Below are positions 43,071 through 51,684 of a DNA stretch of 64,000 nt, in pieces. The position numbers were made by a program, and so were the translations under genes. How positions within the stretch are numbered: the first letter of the stretch is position 1; the number at the start of each line of letters is the position of its first letter. The stretch spans positions 434,001 to 498,000 of the forward strand of contig CAWHBF010000025.1 of NCBI GenBank assembly GCA_963827515.1, read 5' to 3'. Under the pieces are notes generated by a model, which had not been told where the DNA came from, ran no database searches, and was given only the letters and a program-made list of their open reading frames with translations. The DNA is from JABFSA01 sp963827515. GTDB taxonomy: Bacteria > Acidobacteriota > Vicinamibacteria > Vicinamibacterales > UBA2999.

Positions 43071-44855
43071 CTACGGGAGCAGTAGGTAGTGCCTGTCCCC
43101 GTCCGAGCGGACGTGAACGGCCACCACGTCACCGGCGGCATCCAGGACCTTCGGGACGCGCCCTCCTTCGCGCCCTTCGACGACCAGGGTTTGCCCGGGT
43201 GGCAATTCTCGCTTTGTCATGTTCAGCACGATAGCGATCGCACCGGCGGGGTCCTTCTGCAGCACAGGCCGAAGGCGTTCGCGATGCCTCCAGAAGCGGG
43301 CCACGCTCCCAACGTCGCCGATCCAGACGTTCTTTCGGAGGTGCTCCGTAATAAGACGACGTTCCACTTCCAGTTTGTAGGTGGCGTCGGTCGGATGGAT
43401 GAGCAGGCACGAGGTCGCGTTGTTCTCGCCATTCGCCCGAATGACGTCCGCCCACGTGCGCAGCGCTTCTTCCTGGGTATCCGGCGTAAGGAAGTCCCGT
43501 GTCTTCAGCTCGGATCGCGAATCATCGAGGGTTACCGGCACCACTACCACAGCGCTGCGCTCGCTGCCCAGCGTCCGCCGGCGAAAGCCGAAGTACGGGA
43601 AGTTCGTCAACACCAGCTGGGCAGACACGCTGGAATCGAATGTGTAGCCGGAATGTTCCAGCGCCACGATCAGTTCGTCGGGGTAGCGCAGGTATCCAGC
43701 CCGAAACCCAGCGGTCTCCTGGTGGAGATCGCGGTCAAGCAGCTTCTTGCTGACTTGTGCCTCACCAAACAACGTGGGACGGGTGTGGTCGTATCCTCCG
43801 AGAGTGATCTGCGGCGAACCGAGTGGAAACGTATCGAAGGTCAGGGCATGACTGACGGAATGCGATCCGATCTCGAATCCCATGGCCGCCACCTGTCGGA
43901 TCCACGCGATACGTTCGGGCGTGTAGTATGCGACGTCGGTGTCGTCCGGAAAGTACTTCGTGGTGACGAAGAACGTGCTGCGTACACCCAATCCCGCTTC
44001 CATGCGGGCGAAGGCTAACGAGTGCTCGAACGATTCCCGCGCGTCCACGTCGTGTGAGAGACACAATGCGGTTTCCTTGCCCTCCGGCACCGTGTGGATC
44101 AGCAGAAACGGGTGCACCGCATCTTCATACACGCCCCGCAGGAGCAGGCGAAAGACATCTCCTGAGGGCTCGAACGAGTTGATCCAGCGTCGGGCGGCCT
44201 CGAAGCTCCGGGCCAGCTGCGGAATGAGGGTCGTTTCCTTGAATCCCAACCCGATCGCGTACGCCACGCCACGGCCGTACACGTTCCGTGTGACGGCGCC
44301 GGTGCCGTTCTCGTACCGTGCCAGCACATCCGTGCCGAACGACGGCGTGTACTGCGTCGACCACACGGTCTCCGAGTACAGCGTGGGGTCTCCGAGGGAG
44401 ATGAGCTTCTCTTCCTGTCGGTTGAGGTAACGCAGCGCCGGGTCGTCGCCGGTGAACTGCACCCGGAAGTTGCCGCGGCTGGTGGTTGCGCTCTGGAGGC
44501 CGAACAGCGGGAAGAACTTGTTGCCTTGCACCTGGGTCGCGAGAAGGATTCCGCCTCGTTCCACATAGCCGTACAGCGCTTCGCGCTGACCGGGTGTCAA
44601 CTGCGTATTCGAGGGAATGCCGCCGATGAGGACGAGAGGACGGCGAGCAGCGTTCTCGACGTCAGCGGTCTCGACGTAAGGGATCCCCATCAACTCCAGC
44701 GCGTCTCGAAGGGCCTGTTGTTCCTGGAGCGCGTCCGGGCCGGAACCGAGCGTGAGGACAGACACGCCCCACTCCGTGCCAACAACCGCCTGTACACGGC
44801 TCGCCGAGGCCACGAGACCGCAGAACAACACGACGACGGTCAGCGTTCGCTTCAT
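43071..44855 (-). CDS. Exported polysaccharide deacetylase-family protein
   Basis: A 594-aa secreted protein. After a signal peptide (TLTVVVLFCGLVASASRVQA) comes a domain resembling a glutamine-amidotransferase-like fold (LVLIGGIPSNTQLTPGQ, YGYVERGGILLATQ). A NodB-type deacetylase domain follows, with CLSHDVDA (catalytic and metal Asp) and IGSHSVSHAL (metal His pair). A beta-rich tail ends the protein. Family members remove N- or O-acetyl groups from polysaccharides such as peptidoglycan or exopolymers. ATG 44855 overlaps the preceding gene stop by four bases. Substrate unknown. Confidence 0.82.
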   Translation of the reverse strand: MKRTLTVVVLFCGLVASASRVQAVVGTEWGVSVLTLGSGPDALQEQQALRDALELMGIPYVETADVENAARRPLVLIGGIPSNTQLTPGQREALYGYVERGGILLATQVQGNKFFPLFGLQSATTSRGNFRVQFTGDDPALRYLNRQEEKLISLGDPTLYSETVWSTQYTPSFGTDVLARYENGTGAVTRNVYGRGVAYAIGLGFKETTLIPQLARSFEAARRWINSFEPSGDVFRLLLRGVYEDAVHPFLLIHTVPEGKETALCLSHDVDARESFEHSLAFARMEAGLGVRSTFFVTTKYFPDDTDVAYYTPERIAWIRQVAAMGFEIGSHSVSHALTFDTFPLGSPQITLGGYDHTRPTLFGEAQVSKKLLDRDLHQETAGFRAGYLRYPDELIVALEHSGYTFDSSVSAQLVLTNFPYFGFRRRTLGSERSAVVVVPVTLDDSRSELKTRDFLTPDTQEEALRTWADVIRANGENNATSCLLIHPTDATYKLEVERRLITEHLRKNVWIGDVGSVARFWRHRERLRPVLQKDPAGAIAIVLNMTKRELPPGQTLVVEGREGGRVPKVLDAAGDVVAVHVRSDGDRHYLLLP

Positions 44856-46211
44856 CGCCAGACTCTCTCTGCCACAGGATTGCCGGCCATGGCTTCGGTC
44901 ACAAGAACCAGCCACGCCGAGGCGGCAACGCCTGGTGCCTTGACCATATGGAACGGAAGGTCCCTGGAGGCGTACAGCAATCCTCCGCCGTCCACGCGGA
45001 GGGCACTCAAACCCTCAGCGAGGCGACCGGCTTCGCCTGGCTGTCCCACCCGCAAGAAGGCGAGTGCCGCTCCGAGCGTCCCCTCAGACCACACAAGGGG
45101 CAAGTCCTGCCACTCCATCCGCGGGCTGTCGGGAAAGTAGAACCTCCCAACCTCAGGGTCCGGGTACACAGGTACGCCGGCATACGGACGAAGACCGGCG
45201 CTCCCACCGTCCTGCGAGGAGTAGCGGGTATGCAGAAGCGCCAGCGCCCTCTGTGCCTTGCTGTGTTCCCCAATAGCCGAGAGGAAGAGCGCACCCCATG
45301 AAGCGCAGTCGAGCGCTTGCGTCGAATCCGCGGCACCCGACGCGTGGAATCCCTGGTTGAACTGGCTGAGCTGGTCGTTCCACACGAAGCGCAAGAGGGC
45401 GTCGCGTATTCGATCGGCCCCCTGGCGATGTCGAACGTCGCCCGTCAATTGCGCGAGTTGACGAAGGAAGAACCACGTGCTGATATTGTTCTCGGTGCTG
45501 ATGCCCTGAACGGTTCGGCCAGAATAGACCTCGACCACCTTGTCGAGGTCGGAGCGGTACGCAAGATCGAGTTGGCCGACCCCGAGCGGGATCAACCCGT
45601 CACGAGGATCCCCTGGATCGCGAATCTCCAGTGACAACAAGTAGTCGGCGGCGCGGACAGCGGCTTGGAGAAAGCGCGTTCGCTCCCACCCGCAGGCACG
45701 GTCTTCCAGGGGACAGGTCGGATAGTGCGTCAAATAGAACGTGAGGGCGTACCCAACCCAGCCGACCGCGCCCGCCCGAACCAGCGCGCTCTCGTGGTCC
45801 TTTTCGCTGGGCCAGTCGTTCGCGGTGTTGTATCCGAACCAGAGACTTCCATCCGGTCGCGCCACCCGCGTCAGGGCATGCAAGGTGAAGGCTGCGCGGT
45901 CGCGTTCACCCATGACCATGAAGGCGAGCGCCGCCAGAGCGTTGTCGTAGCTGGTCGAGCGGTGATACCCGTACGGAAGGTCTTCGGGGGAAATTGAATA
46001 GCTGAGGAGCAACCCTCGCCGCCCCGGCTCCGGATCCGGAACCGTTCGATTGGGGACGATCTGCCGCTGCAGCCATAGGTAGTCGGCCGAGGCCCGAACC
46101 CGGACCGCGTCGGACGTTCCGGTGTTTTGGGAATGGACGACCGGACCGACGAGAAAGCCAAGGGCGATGGCGAGCGACAGAGCGTTCCTGGTGCCAGTCA
46201 GTGACCGGCAT
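44852..46211 (-). CDS. Six-hairpin glycosidase-like exported protein (start region uncertain)
   Basis: A protein of about 450 aa with an (alpha/alpha)6-barrel pattern (GYHRSTSYDNALAALAF, WVGYALTFYLTHYP, DCASWGALFLSAIGEHSKA), like cellulase/endoglucanase-fold hydrolases or epimerases. A signal peptide (ALSLAIALGFLVGPVVHS) lies upstream in the same frame, but that frame has no standard start codon between the signal peptide and the stop at about 46236. ATG 46211 is in the next frame, so a one-base error near 46195-46205 or a CTG start is likely. A TTG at 46012 would lose the signal peptide. It is coupled to the deacetylase gene. Confidence 0.65.
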
Positions 46212-46273
46212 ATCGGCCCGACCGGCAGCCCGCGTTAAACCGGGCCACCCTCACGCTGAAGAGGAGGTTCCGC

Positions 46274-46303
46274 TTGCTCGTTGACGAGCCACTCGCCTAT
46301 GAT
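46274..46303 (+). promoter_or_regulatory. Sigma-70-type promoter of the ffh-rpsP run
   Basis: TTGCTC (46274-46279), an 18-base spacer and TATGAT (46298-46303), 46 bases before the ffh ATG. The -10 box differs from consensus at one base. Confidence 0.6.
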
Positions 46304-46349
46304 AAGGGTTTGCTTTAGTTGGAGTTAGCGCCACAGGGCCCAGGTTTCC

Positions 46350-47759
46350 ATGTTCGAATCGTTCAGCACCCGCATTCAGGGCGCCCTCCAGTCGTTGCGG
46401 GGGGAAGTCCGGCTGACGCCCGACCATGTCGAAACCGCCTTGCGCGAAATTCGGCTGGCCCTCCTCGAAGCAGACGTCAATTTCAAGGTCGTCTCGGCGT
46501 TCGTCGATCGTGTGCGCGATCGGGCGATGGACCAGTCGGTCCTGCGCAGCCTCACGCCAGGTCAGCAGGTCACCAAGGTTGTTCGCGATGAACTGCTGGC
46601 GCTCTTCGGCGACGCCGAAGGCGGCCTTCGGAAGGATGCGCCGACGCCTCGCGTCGTGTTGTTGTTGGGACTGCAGGGGTCGGGCAAGACGACGACCTCA
46701 GGGAAGCTCGGCAAGTGGCTGATTCGGCAAGGAAGACATCCGCTGATGGTGTCGACCGACGTTCGCCGGCCAGCAGCTATCGAGCAGCTGTCGGTGCTTG
46801 GCGCCAAGGCTGAGATTCGCGTGCATGCGCCGGAGACAATGGATCCGGTGGCGCGGGCGAAGGGCGCCCTCGCTGAAGCCAAGGCCAAGGGTTTCGACAC
46901 GGTCATCGTCGACACGGCGGGTCGACTGCACATCGACGACGATCTGATGGGGGAGTTGCAGGCGATCAAGGACGCCGTGCAGCCGACCGATTTGTTGTAC
47001 GTCGCCGACGCGATGACCGGCAACGACGCGATCAAGAGCGCCGGCGAGTTTAACCGGCGGATCGGCGTCACCGGGGTCGTCCTGACGAAGCTCGACGGCG
47101 ACGCACGCGGAGGCGCGGCGCTGTCGGTGGTCTCCGTCGTCGGCGTGCCGATCGCGTTCATCGGGAGCGGAGAACGGCTCGAAGACCTCGAGCTGTTTCA
47201 TCCCGATCGCATCGTGTCGCGGTTGCTGGGGATGGGCGATGTGCTGTCGCTCATCGAGAAGGCCGAGCAGGTCATCGATCAGGGCGAGGCCGAACAGCTC
47301 GAGGAGAAGCTGCGGAAGAACGAGTTCACGCTCGATGATTTCCGCAACCAGTTGAAGACGATTCGGAAGATGGGGCCGCTCGAGAGCGTCCTCGGCATGA
47401 TTCCCGGCCTCGGCAGCGTGAAACAGCTGGCCGAGAACAAGCCGGACGAGAAGCAGATGGGTCGCATCGAGGCGATCATCGGCTCGATGACCACGGGGGA
47501 GCGGCGGGACTACACGGTCATCAACGGCAGCCGGCGCAAGCGGATTGCAAAGGGCAGCGGCACGTCGGTGGAAGAGGTCAACCGCCTGCTGAAGCAGTTC
47601 ACGGAGATGCGGCGCGTGCTCCAGATGATCGGGCAAGGTGCTCGGCCTGGTTTGGTGGGTAAGGGGATGCGACAGCCGGCCATGCCGCACGGTGCGATGG
47701 GCGGATCGGGCAAGAAACGTAAGAAGGGTGGCCCGTGGGGGCTCATCAAGACGCGGTGA
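46350..47759 (+). CDS. ffh: Signal recognition particle protein Ffh
   Basis: SRP54 GTPase that binds signal sequences and 4.5S RNA. The 469-aa protein has the N domain, G1 GLQGSGKTTTSGKLGKWL, STDVRRPAAIEQL, DTAGRLHIDD, TKLDGDARGGAALS and GSGERLEDLELF. A Met-rich M domain (RKMGPLESVLGMIPGLG, MGRIEAIIGSMT, SRRKRIAKGSG) and a basic tail complete it. It heads the ribosomal gene run rpsP-khpA-rimM-trmD-rplS. Confidence 0.97.
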   Translation: MFESFSTRIQGALQSLRGEVRLTPDHVETALREIRLALLEADVNFKVVSAFVDRVRDRAMDQSVLRSLTPGQQVTKVVRDELLALFGDAEGGLRKDAPTPRVVLLLGLQGSGKTTTSGKLGKWLIRQGRHPLMVSTDVRRPAAIEQLSVLGAKAEIRVHAPETMDPVARAKGALAEAKAKGFDTVIVDTAGRLHIDDDLMGELQAIKDAVQPTDLLYVADAMTGNDAIKSAGEFNRRIGVTGVVLTKLDGDARGGAALSVVSVVGVPIAFIGSGERLEDLELFHPDRIVSRLLGMGDVLSLIEKAEQVIDQGEAEQLEEKLRKNEFTLDDFRNQLKTIRKMGPLESVLGMIPGLGSVKQLAENKPDEKQMGRIEAIIGSMTTGERRDYTVINGSRRKRIAKGSGTSVEEVNRLLKQFTEMRRVLQMIGQGARPGLVGKGMRQPAMPHGAMGGSGKKRKKGGPWGLIKTR

Positions 47760-47760
47760 T

Positions 47761-47850
47761 GACGTTAGTCTTTGGACTCTAGTCTTTGGTCTTTGGTCGT
47801 CGGACGAGAGGCCACCGGTGACCAGAGACTAGAGTCTAGAGACGTTAGCG
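47761..47850. repeat. Inverted GTCTTTGG-type repeat between ffh and rpsP
   Basis: The 24 bases at 47768-47791 and the reverse complement of 47820-47843 differ at three positions, all transitions. The arms are built from the unit GTCTTTGG/GACTCTA. GACGTTAG occurs at both ends (47761 and 47841) as a direct repeat. It fills the whole gap after the ffh stop and may fold in the transcript. Confidence 0.7.
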
Positions 47851-47864
47851 GGCAGGAGTGAAGA

Positions 47865-48140
47865 ATGCTATCGATTCGAATGACGCGGGTTGGGTCCAAG
47901 AAGAAGCCCTATTTCCGCGTGGTGCTGTCGGAGGCGCGGTCGGGGCTCCAGGGCGATGTCATCGAGAACCTGGGCACGTACAACCCGCGGTCGAAGCCGG
48001 CGCAGGTCAGTCTCAACAAGGAGCGCATCGAGCACTGGCTCGGCCATGGCGCCAAGCCGTCTGATTCGGTGAGGACGCTGCTGAGCAAGCACCTGACGCG
48101 CGACCTGTCGGCTGTCGTCGAGACCCCAACGGCGCAGTAA
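47865..48140 (+). CDS. rpsP: 30S ribosomal protein S16
   Basis: Small-subunit assembly protein. The 91-aa product reads MLSIRMTRVGSKKKPYFRVV at the start and contains VIENLGTYNPRSKP and HWLGHGAKPSDSVRTLL, all standard for bS16. Its TAA shares one base with the khpA ATG (TAATG). Confidence 0.97.
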   Translation: MLSIRMTRVGSKKKPYFRVVLSEARSGLQGDVIENLGTYNPRSKPAQVSLNKERIEHWLGHGAKPSDSVRTLLSKHLTRDLSAVVETPTAQ

Positions 48141-48406
48141 TGTCTACGACCGATGCCGGTAGCGGTGTATCGCCGCTTCGAGCGGTGCTGGAGGTCGTGG
48201 TTCGCGCGCTGGTCGATCGTCCGGACTCCGTCAGAGTGACCGAGACCGAGCGACGTGGGATGAGCGTGCTCGAGCTGAGGACGGCGCCCGACGACATGGG
48301 CAAGATCATCGGACGGCAGGGTCGGACGGCGGCCGCCTTGCGGACGCTCATTGCCGTGACGGCCGAGAAGCACGGGACACGCGCGCAACTGGACATCAAG
48401 GATTGA
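48140..48406 (+). CDS. khpA: KH-domain RNA-binding protein KhpA
   Basis: An 88-aa single KH-domain protein (YlqC family). VLELRTAPDDMGKIIGRQGR carries the GxxG loop (IIGRQG), followed by TAAALRTLIAVTAEKHG. In Gram-positive bacteria KhpA pairs with KhpB to bind RNA and affects division; here its partner is unknown. Its place between rpsP and rimM is the common one. Confidence 0.92.
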   Translation: MSTTDAGSGVSPLRAVLEVVVRALVDRPDSVRVTETERRGMSVLELRTAPDDMGKIIGRQGRTAAALRTLIAVTAEKHGTRAQLDIKD

Positions 48407-48410
48407 GGTC

Positions 48411-48430
48411 GCGCAGGCTGAAGCCTGCGC
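48411..48430. repeat. REP-like palindrome, copy 2 (TGAA loop)
   Basis: GCGCAGGC and GCCTGCGC form a perfect 8-bp stem around TGAA, four bases after the khpA stop. It is followed by CGCTACG, similar to the CGCTCTACG edge of the element at 15797. Confidence 0.7.
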
Positions 48431-48458
48431 GCTACGGGTACGCTGCGGGAAACGCATC

Positions 48459-49001
48459 ATGAATTGGGACGACATGGTGCTGGTGGGCCGCGTCGCCAGA
48501 ACACACGGGCTACGGGGCGACGTCATCGTCCACCCGGAAACCGATTTCGTGGCGGAGCGATTTCACGTCGGGGCGACGATGTGGACGCGATCGGGTGGCC
48601 ACGATGAGCAGCTGACCGTCGGCGCCATGCGCCTACAGAACGGCCGCCCGGTCGTGGGCTTCGAAGGCTTTTCGAGCATCGACTCGGCGGCTCGACTGGC
48701 TGGACAGGAATTGCGGGTATCGGAGGCTTCGTTGCAGCCGCTGGCGCCCGGTCGATATTACGAGCATGAGCTCATCGGCTGTGTGGTGGAAACGGTGGGG
48801 GGCAACGAGGTCGGGGTCGTTGGTCGGGTTGACAGCAGTGTCGGCGGGAGCTGCCTGGTGGTGGAGGGTGCGCGAGGAGAAGTCCTGATTCCACTGGCCG
48901 AGTACATCTGCCGTGAAATCGACATGGCGACCCGCCGAATCCGGATCGATCCGCCGGACGGGTTGCTGGAGTTGAACGAGCCGAAACGAAGCAGGCGGTG
49001 A
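48459..49001 (+). CDS. rimM: 16S rRNA processing protein RimM
   Basis: Assembly factor for the 30S head that binds S19. The 180-aa protein has the RimM N-terminal barrel (VLVGRVARTHGLRGDVIVHP) and a PRC-barrel C-terminal domain (YYEHELIGCVVET, VLIPLAEYICREIDMATRRI, DPPDGLLELN). It overlaps trmD by four bases. Confidence 0.95.
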   Translation: MNWDDMVLVGRVARTHGLRGDVIVHPETDFVAERFHVGATMWTRSGGHDEQLTVGAMRLQNGRPVVGFEGFSSIDSAARLAGQELRVSEASLQPLAPGRYYEHELIGCVVETVGGNEVGVVGRVDSSVGGSCLVVEGARGEVLIPLAEYICREIDMATRRIRIDPPDGLLELNEPKRSRR

Positions 49002-49744
49002 AGTTCGACATTGTCACGATATTCCCGGGGATGGTTCGGGCCGGACTGGCCGACGGGGTGGTTGGTCGGGGCGTCGAAAGCGGGCTGCTGGACGTCCAGA
49101 TTCACGATCTGCGCGACTACACCACCGATCGGCATCGGAGCGTCGACGACATGCCGTACGGCGGCGGACCAGGGATGGTGATGAAGCCCGAGCCGCTGGT
49201 GAGGGCGATTGAGGCGATTCGGGCAGCGCGGGGCGTACCGGATACCGTGGTGTTGCTCTCGCCCCAGGGCCGACCGTTTACGCAGGCGGAAGCGGTCAGG
49301 CTCAGCGAACTGCGGCACGTAGCGCTCGTGTGCGGCCGATACGAGGGCATCGACGAGCGGTTTCGCGCGCTCGTGTCGTCCGAAGAACTGTCGGTGGGCG
49401 ACTACGTGCTGAGCGGCGGTGAGCTGGCGGCGCTGGTGGTCGTGGACGCCGTCAGCCGTCTCGTACCGGGAGTCGTCGGCGATAGTCGGTCGGTGGAAGA
49501 GGATTCATTTTCGCAAGGGTTGCTCGACCACCCGCACTACACGCGACCCGCGGAGGTCTCCGGGCACAAGGTGCCTGACGTGCTCTTGTCGGGCCATCAC
49601 GAAGAGGTCCGACGCTGGCGGAGAAAGATGGCGATCCGGCGAACGCTCGAGCGCCGTCCGGAACTGCTCGACGCGGCGGTTTTGGATGATGAGCAGCGGG
49701 CGCTGCTGGACGAGATTCTGAAGGAAGAGGAGAGGGAGTCATGA
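48998..49744 (+). CDS. trmD: tRNA (guanine-N1-)-methyltransferase TrmD
   Basis: SPOUT methyltransferase making m1G37 in tRNAs, which prevents +1 frameshifting. The 248-aa protein has FDIVTIFPGMVRAGL, DDMPYGGGPGMVMKPEP, the trefoil-knot SAM site CGRYEGIDERF and SVGDYVLSGGELAALVVVDA. Start is GTG 48998 inside the rimM stop. It overlaps rplS by four bases. Confidence 0.96.
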   Translation: MKFDIVTIFPGMVRAGLADGVVGRGVESGLLDVQIHDLRDYTTDRHRSVDDMPYGGGPGMVMKPEPLVRAIEAIRAARGVPDTVVLLSPQGRPFTQAEAVRLSELRHVALVCGRYEGIDERFRALVSSEELSVGDYVLSGGELAALVVVDAVSRLVPGVVGDSRSVEEDSFSQGLLDHPHYTRPAEVSGHKVPDVLLSGHHEEVRRWRRKMAIRRTLERRPELLDAAVLDDEQRALLDEILKEEERES

Positions 49745-50091
49745 ACGCGATCGAGCTGGTAGAGAAATCACAAATCACGACCCGGCCGGACATGAAATCT
49801 GGCGACACGATTCGTGTACACGTGAAGGTGCGCGAGGGTGACAAGGAACGCATCCAGATTTTCGAGGGCATCGTCATCGGCATGCACCGGGGTGGCGCGC
49901 GCGCGTCGTTCACCGTCCGGAAGGTGTCCTTCGGCCAGGGAGTGGAGCGAATCTTTCCACTGCACTCGCCCACGATTGCGAAGGTCGATGTGGTTCGCTC
50001 GGCGCGCGTCCGTCGCGCGAAGCTGTACTTCCTGCGTGGCCTGAAGGGCAAGGCCGCCAGGATGAAAGAGACCAAGCGGGTCGTCCAGTAG
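49741..50091 (+). CDS. rplS: 50S ribosomal protein L19
   Basis: Large-subunit protein at the 30S-50S interface. The 116-aa product has FEGIVIGMHRGGARASFTVR, GVERIFPLHSPTIAKVDVVR and AKLYFLRGLKGKAARMKE. It starts inside the trmD stop and is followed after two bases by rnhB. Confidence 0.97.
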   Translation: MNAIELVEKSQITTRPDMKSGDTIRVHVKVREGDKERIQIFEGIVIGMHRGGARASFTVRKVSFGQGVERIFPLHSPTIAKVDVVRSARVRRAKLYFLRGLKGKAARMKETKRVVQ

Positions 50092-50093
50092 CA

Positions 50094-50729
50094 ATGGCCC
50101 GCGCGCGCGCGACGAGGACCCTCGAGGCTGCCATGCGGCGGTGGGGGTTCTATCGCGTGGCCGGGTGCGACGAAGTGGGCCGCGGCTGTTTGGCCGGTCC
50201 GGTCGTCGCCGCCGTCGTGATCCTCGATCCAGGCCGGCCTATCCCTGGGGTGCGCGATTCGAAGCTGGTCGCGCCTGCTGAGCGCGAACGCCTCTACGCC
50301 ACGATCACGCGCCGCGCCGTCGCCTGGTCGGTCGCGTCCGCGGCCGTGGATGAGGTGGACGATATCAACATCCATCAGGCATCGCTGCAGGCCATGCGAC
50401 GTGCGGTGCTGTCGCTCGCGCCGTTGCCGGATCTGGTGCTCGTGGACGCCTTCAGGATTCCCGACCTTCAGATCGCTCAGCGCGGCATCGTGCACGGCGA
50501 TCGGCGGTGCAGCGCGATTGCCGCGGCGTCGATCGTGGCCAAGGTGACTCGCGATCGTGAGATGGTCGCGCACCATCTTGCCGACCCTCGGTATGGCTAC
50601 GATAGGCACAAGGGGTATGCCACCGCTGATCATCTGGCGGCGCTGGCCAGGCACGGGTACTCTGCCCTTCATCGCAAGTCGTTCAGACCCTCCTCGCTGT
50701 TTGATACGATCGCATCGTTTGATTCCTGA
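50094..50729 (+). CDS. rnhB: Ribonuclease HII
   Basis: Removes ribonucleotides and RNA primers from DNA-RNA hybrids. The 211-aa protein has the catalytic DEVGRGCLAGPVVAAVVIL (Asp-Glu), the third acidic residue in LVLVDAF, and HGDRRCSAIAAASIVAKVTRD, with YGYDRHKGYATADHLAAL at the C-terminus. It closes the ribosomal run. Confidence 0.94.
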   Translation: MARARATRTLEAAMRRWGFYRVAGCDEVGRGCLAGPVVAAVVILDPGRPIPGVRDSKLVAPAERERLYATITRRAVAWSVASAAVDEVDDINIHQASLQAMRRAVLSLAPLPDLVLVDAFRIPDLQIAQRGIVHGDRRCSAIAAASIVAKVTRDREMVAHHLADPRYGYDRHKGYATADHLAALARHGYSALHRKSFRPSSLFDTIASFDS

Positions 50730-50768
50730 CCCCATCCACGTCGCGGCCCATGCCGGGAGTCACGGCCA

Positions 50769-51035
50769 GTGAAACGGCTCGTGCTCGTCGTCTTCTTCTT
50801 TGAAGTCGGCGTGGTGCTGATCTTCATTCCCTGGTCGGCGTTCTGGGATCGGAACTACTTTGCCCAGCTCGTGCCACCGTTGCAGGCGGCAATCACCAAC
50901 AACTTCTTCCGTGGGGCGGTCTCGGGTCTGGGTGTCGTCAATGTCGTGGCCGGACTTGCGGAGCTCGTGTCGGTTGTCTTCGCGCCCTCGGATCGGCCGG
51001 CTTCGCTGAATCCCTCCGGTCTCGCGAAGGACTGA
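50769..51035 (+). CDS. Small membrane protein of unknown function
   Basis: An 88-aa protein with two hydrophobic stretches: VLVVFFFEVGVVLIFIPWSA at the N-terminus and GAVSGLGVVNVVAGLAELVSV in the middle. A short polar tail follows. I recognise no family. The start is GTG 50769. It lies between rnhB and the thiE-like gene with 39 and 11 bases of spacing, so it is probably part of the same transcript. Confidence 0.65.
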   Translation: MKRLVLVVFFFEVGVVLIFIPWSAFWDRNYFAQLVPPLQAAITNNFFRGAVSGLGVVNVVAGLAELVSVVFAPSDRPASLNPSGLAKD

Positions 51036-51046
51036 CGGCGGTCCGC

Positions 51047-51670
51047 ATGCGCCCTGTGATCTGCATGATTACGCCGGCGGTGCGAAGCGCCCAGGACGAA
51101 GCGGAACTCCTCGAACGGATCGGCGCGGCGGCACGAGCCGGTGTTCGCTTGATTCAGATTCGGCAGGTGGAGATGGACGGCGGGGCGCTGTCGCGCCTCG
51201 TCAGGCGCGCGGTGGAGGTTGTCCAGCGCACAGGGGCGCGCGTCCTGGTGAACGACCGGGTGGACGTGGCGCTGGCTGTCGGGGCGCACGGAGTGCAACT
51301 GCGGGGAACCTCCGTCGCTGCGTCCAGAGTGCGAGCTGTGGCTCCGGATGGATTTGTGATTGGCCGGTCGGTGCATTCTCCGGAGGAAGCGTCTCGCGCG
51401 GCACTAGACGGAGGGTTGGATTTCCTGGTCTTCGGAACGGTCTTCGACTCAGGCTCGAAACCAGGCGTGGCTCCAGCTGGCACCACCAGGCTCGCCGCGA
51501 CATGCCAGGCCGTTTCGCTTCCGGTGCTCGGTGTGGGCGGGATGACCCCATCTCGTATGCTTGAGGTCGCCGCCGCGGGTGCGGCAGGCTTCGCCGCCAT
51601 CGGTCTTTTTGCGGAGACACCCACCGTGCAGTTTCCTGACCTGATGCGCGAGACCAACGCGGCTATTTGA
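51047..51670 (+). CDS. ThiE/TenI-family protein (thiamine phosphate synthase-like)
   Basis: A 207-aa TIM-barrel protein. The frame shows RAGVRLIQIRQVEM, ARVLVNDRVDVALAVGAHGV, GFVIGRSVHSPEEA, DFLVFGTVFDSGSKPG and VLGVGGMTPSRML, the ThiE fold. Two ThiE residues are altered: the usual R-x-K after LIQ is IRQV without Lys, and the GQ-x-D following the HG-V segment is LRGTS. It may therefore be a TenI-like paralogue rather than a true thiamine phosphate synthase. No other thiamine gene is nearby. Its end overlaps the next gene region. Confidence 0.75.
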   Translation: MRPVICMITPAVRSAQDEAELLERIGAAARAGVRLIQIRQVEMDGGALSRLVRRAVEVVQRTGARVLVNDRVDVALAVGAHGVQLRGTSVAASRVRAVAPDGFVIGRSVHSPEEASRAALDGGLDFLVFGTVFDSGSKPGVAPAGTTRLAATCQAVSLPVLGVGGMTPSRMLEVAAAGAAGFAAIGLFAETPTVQFPDLMRETNAAI

Positions 51671-51684
51671 CGAGTTGTGACACT

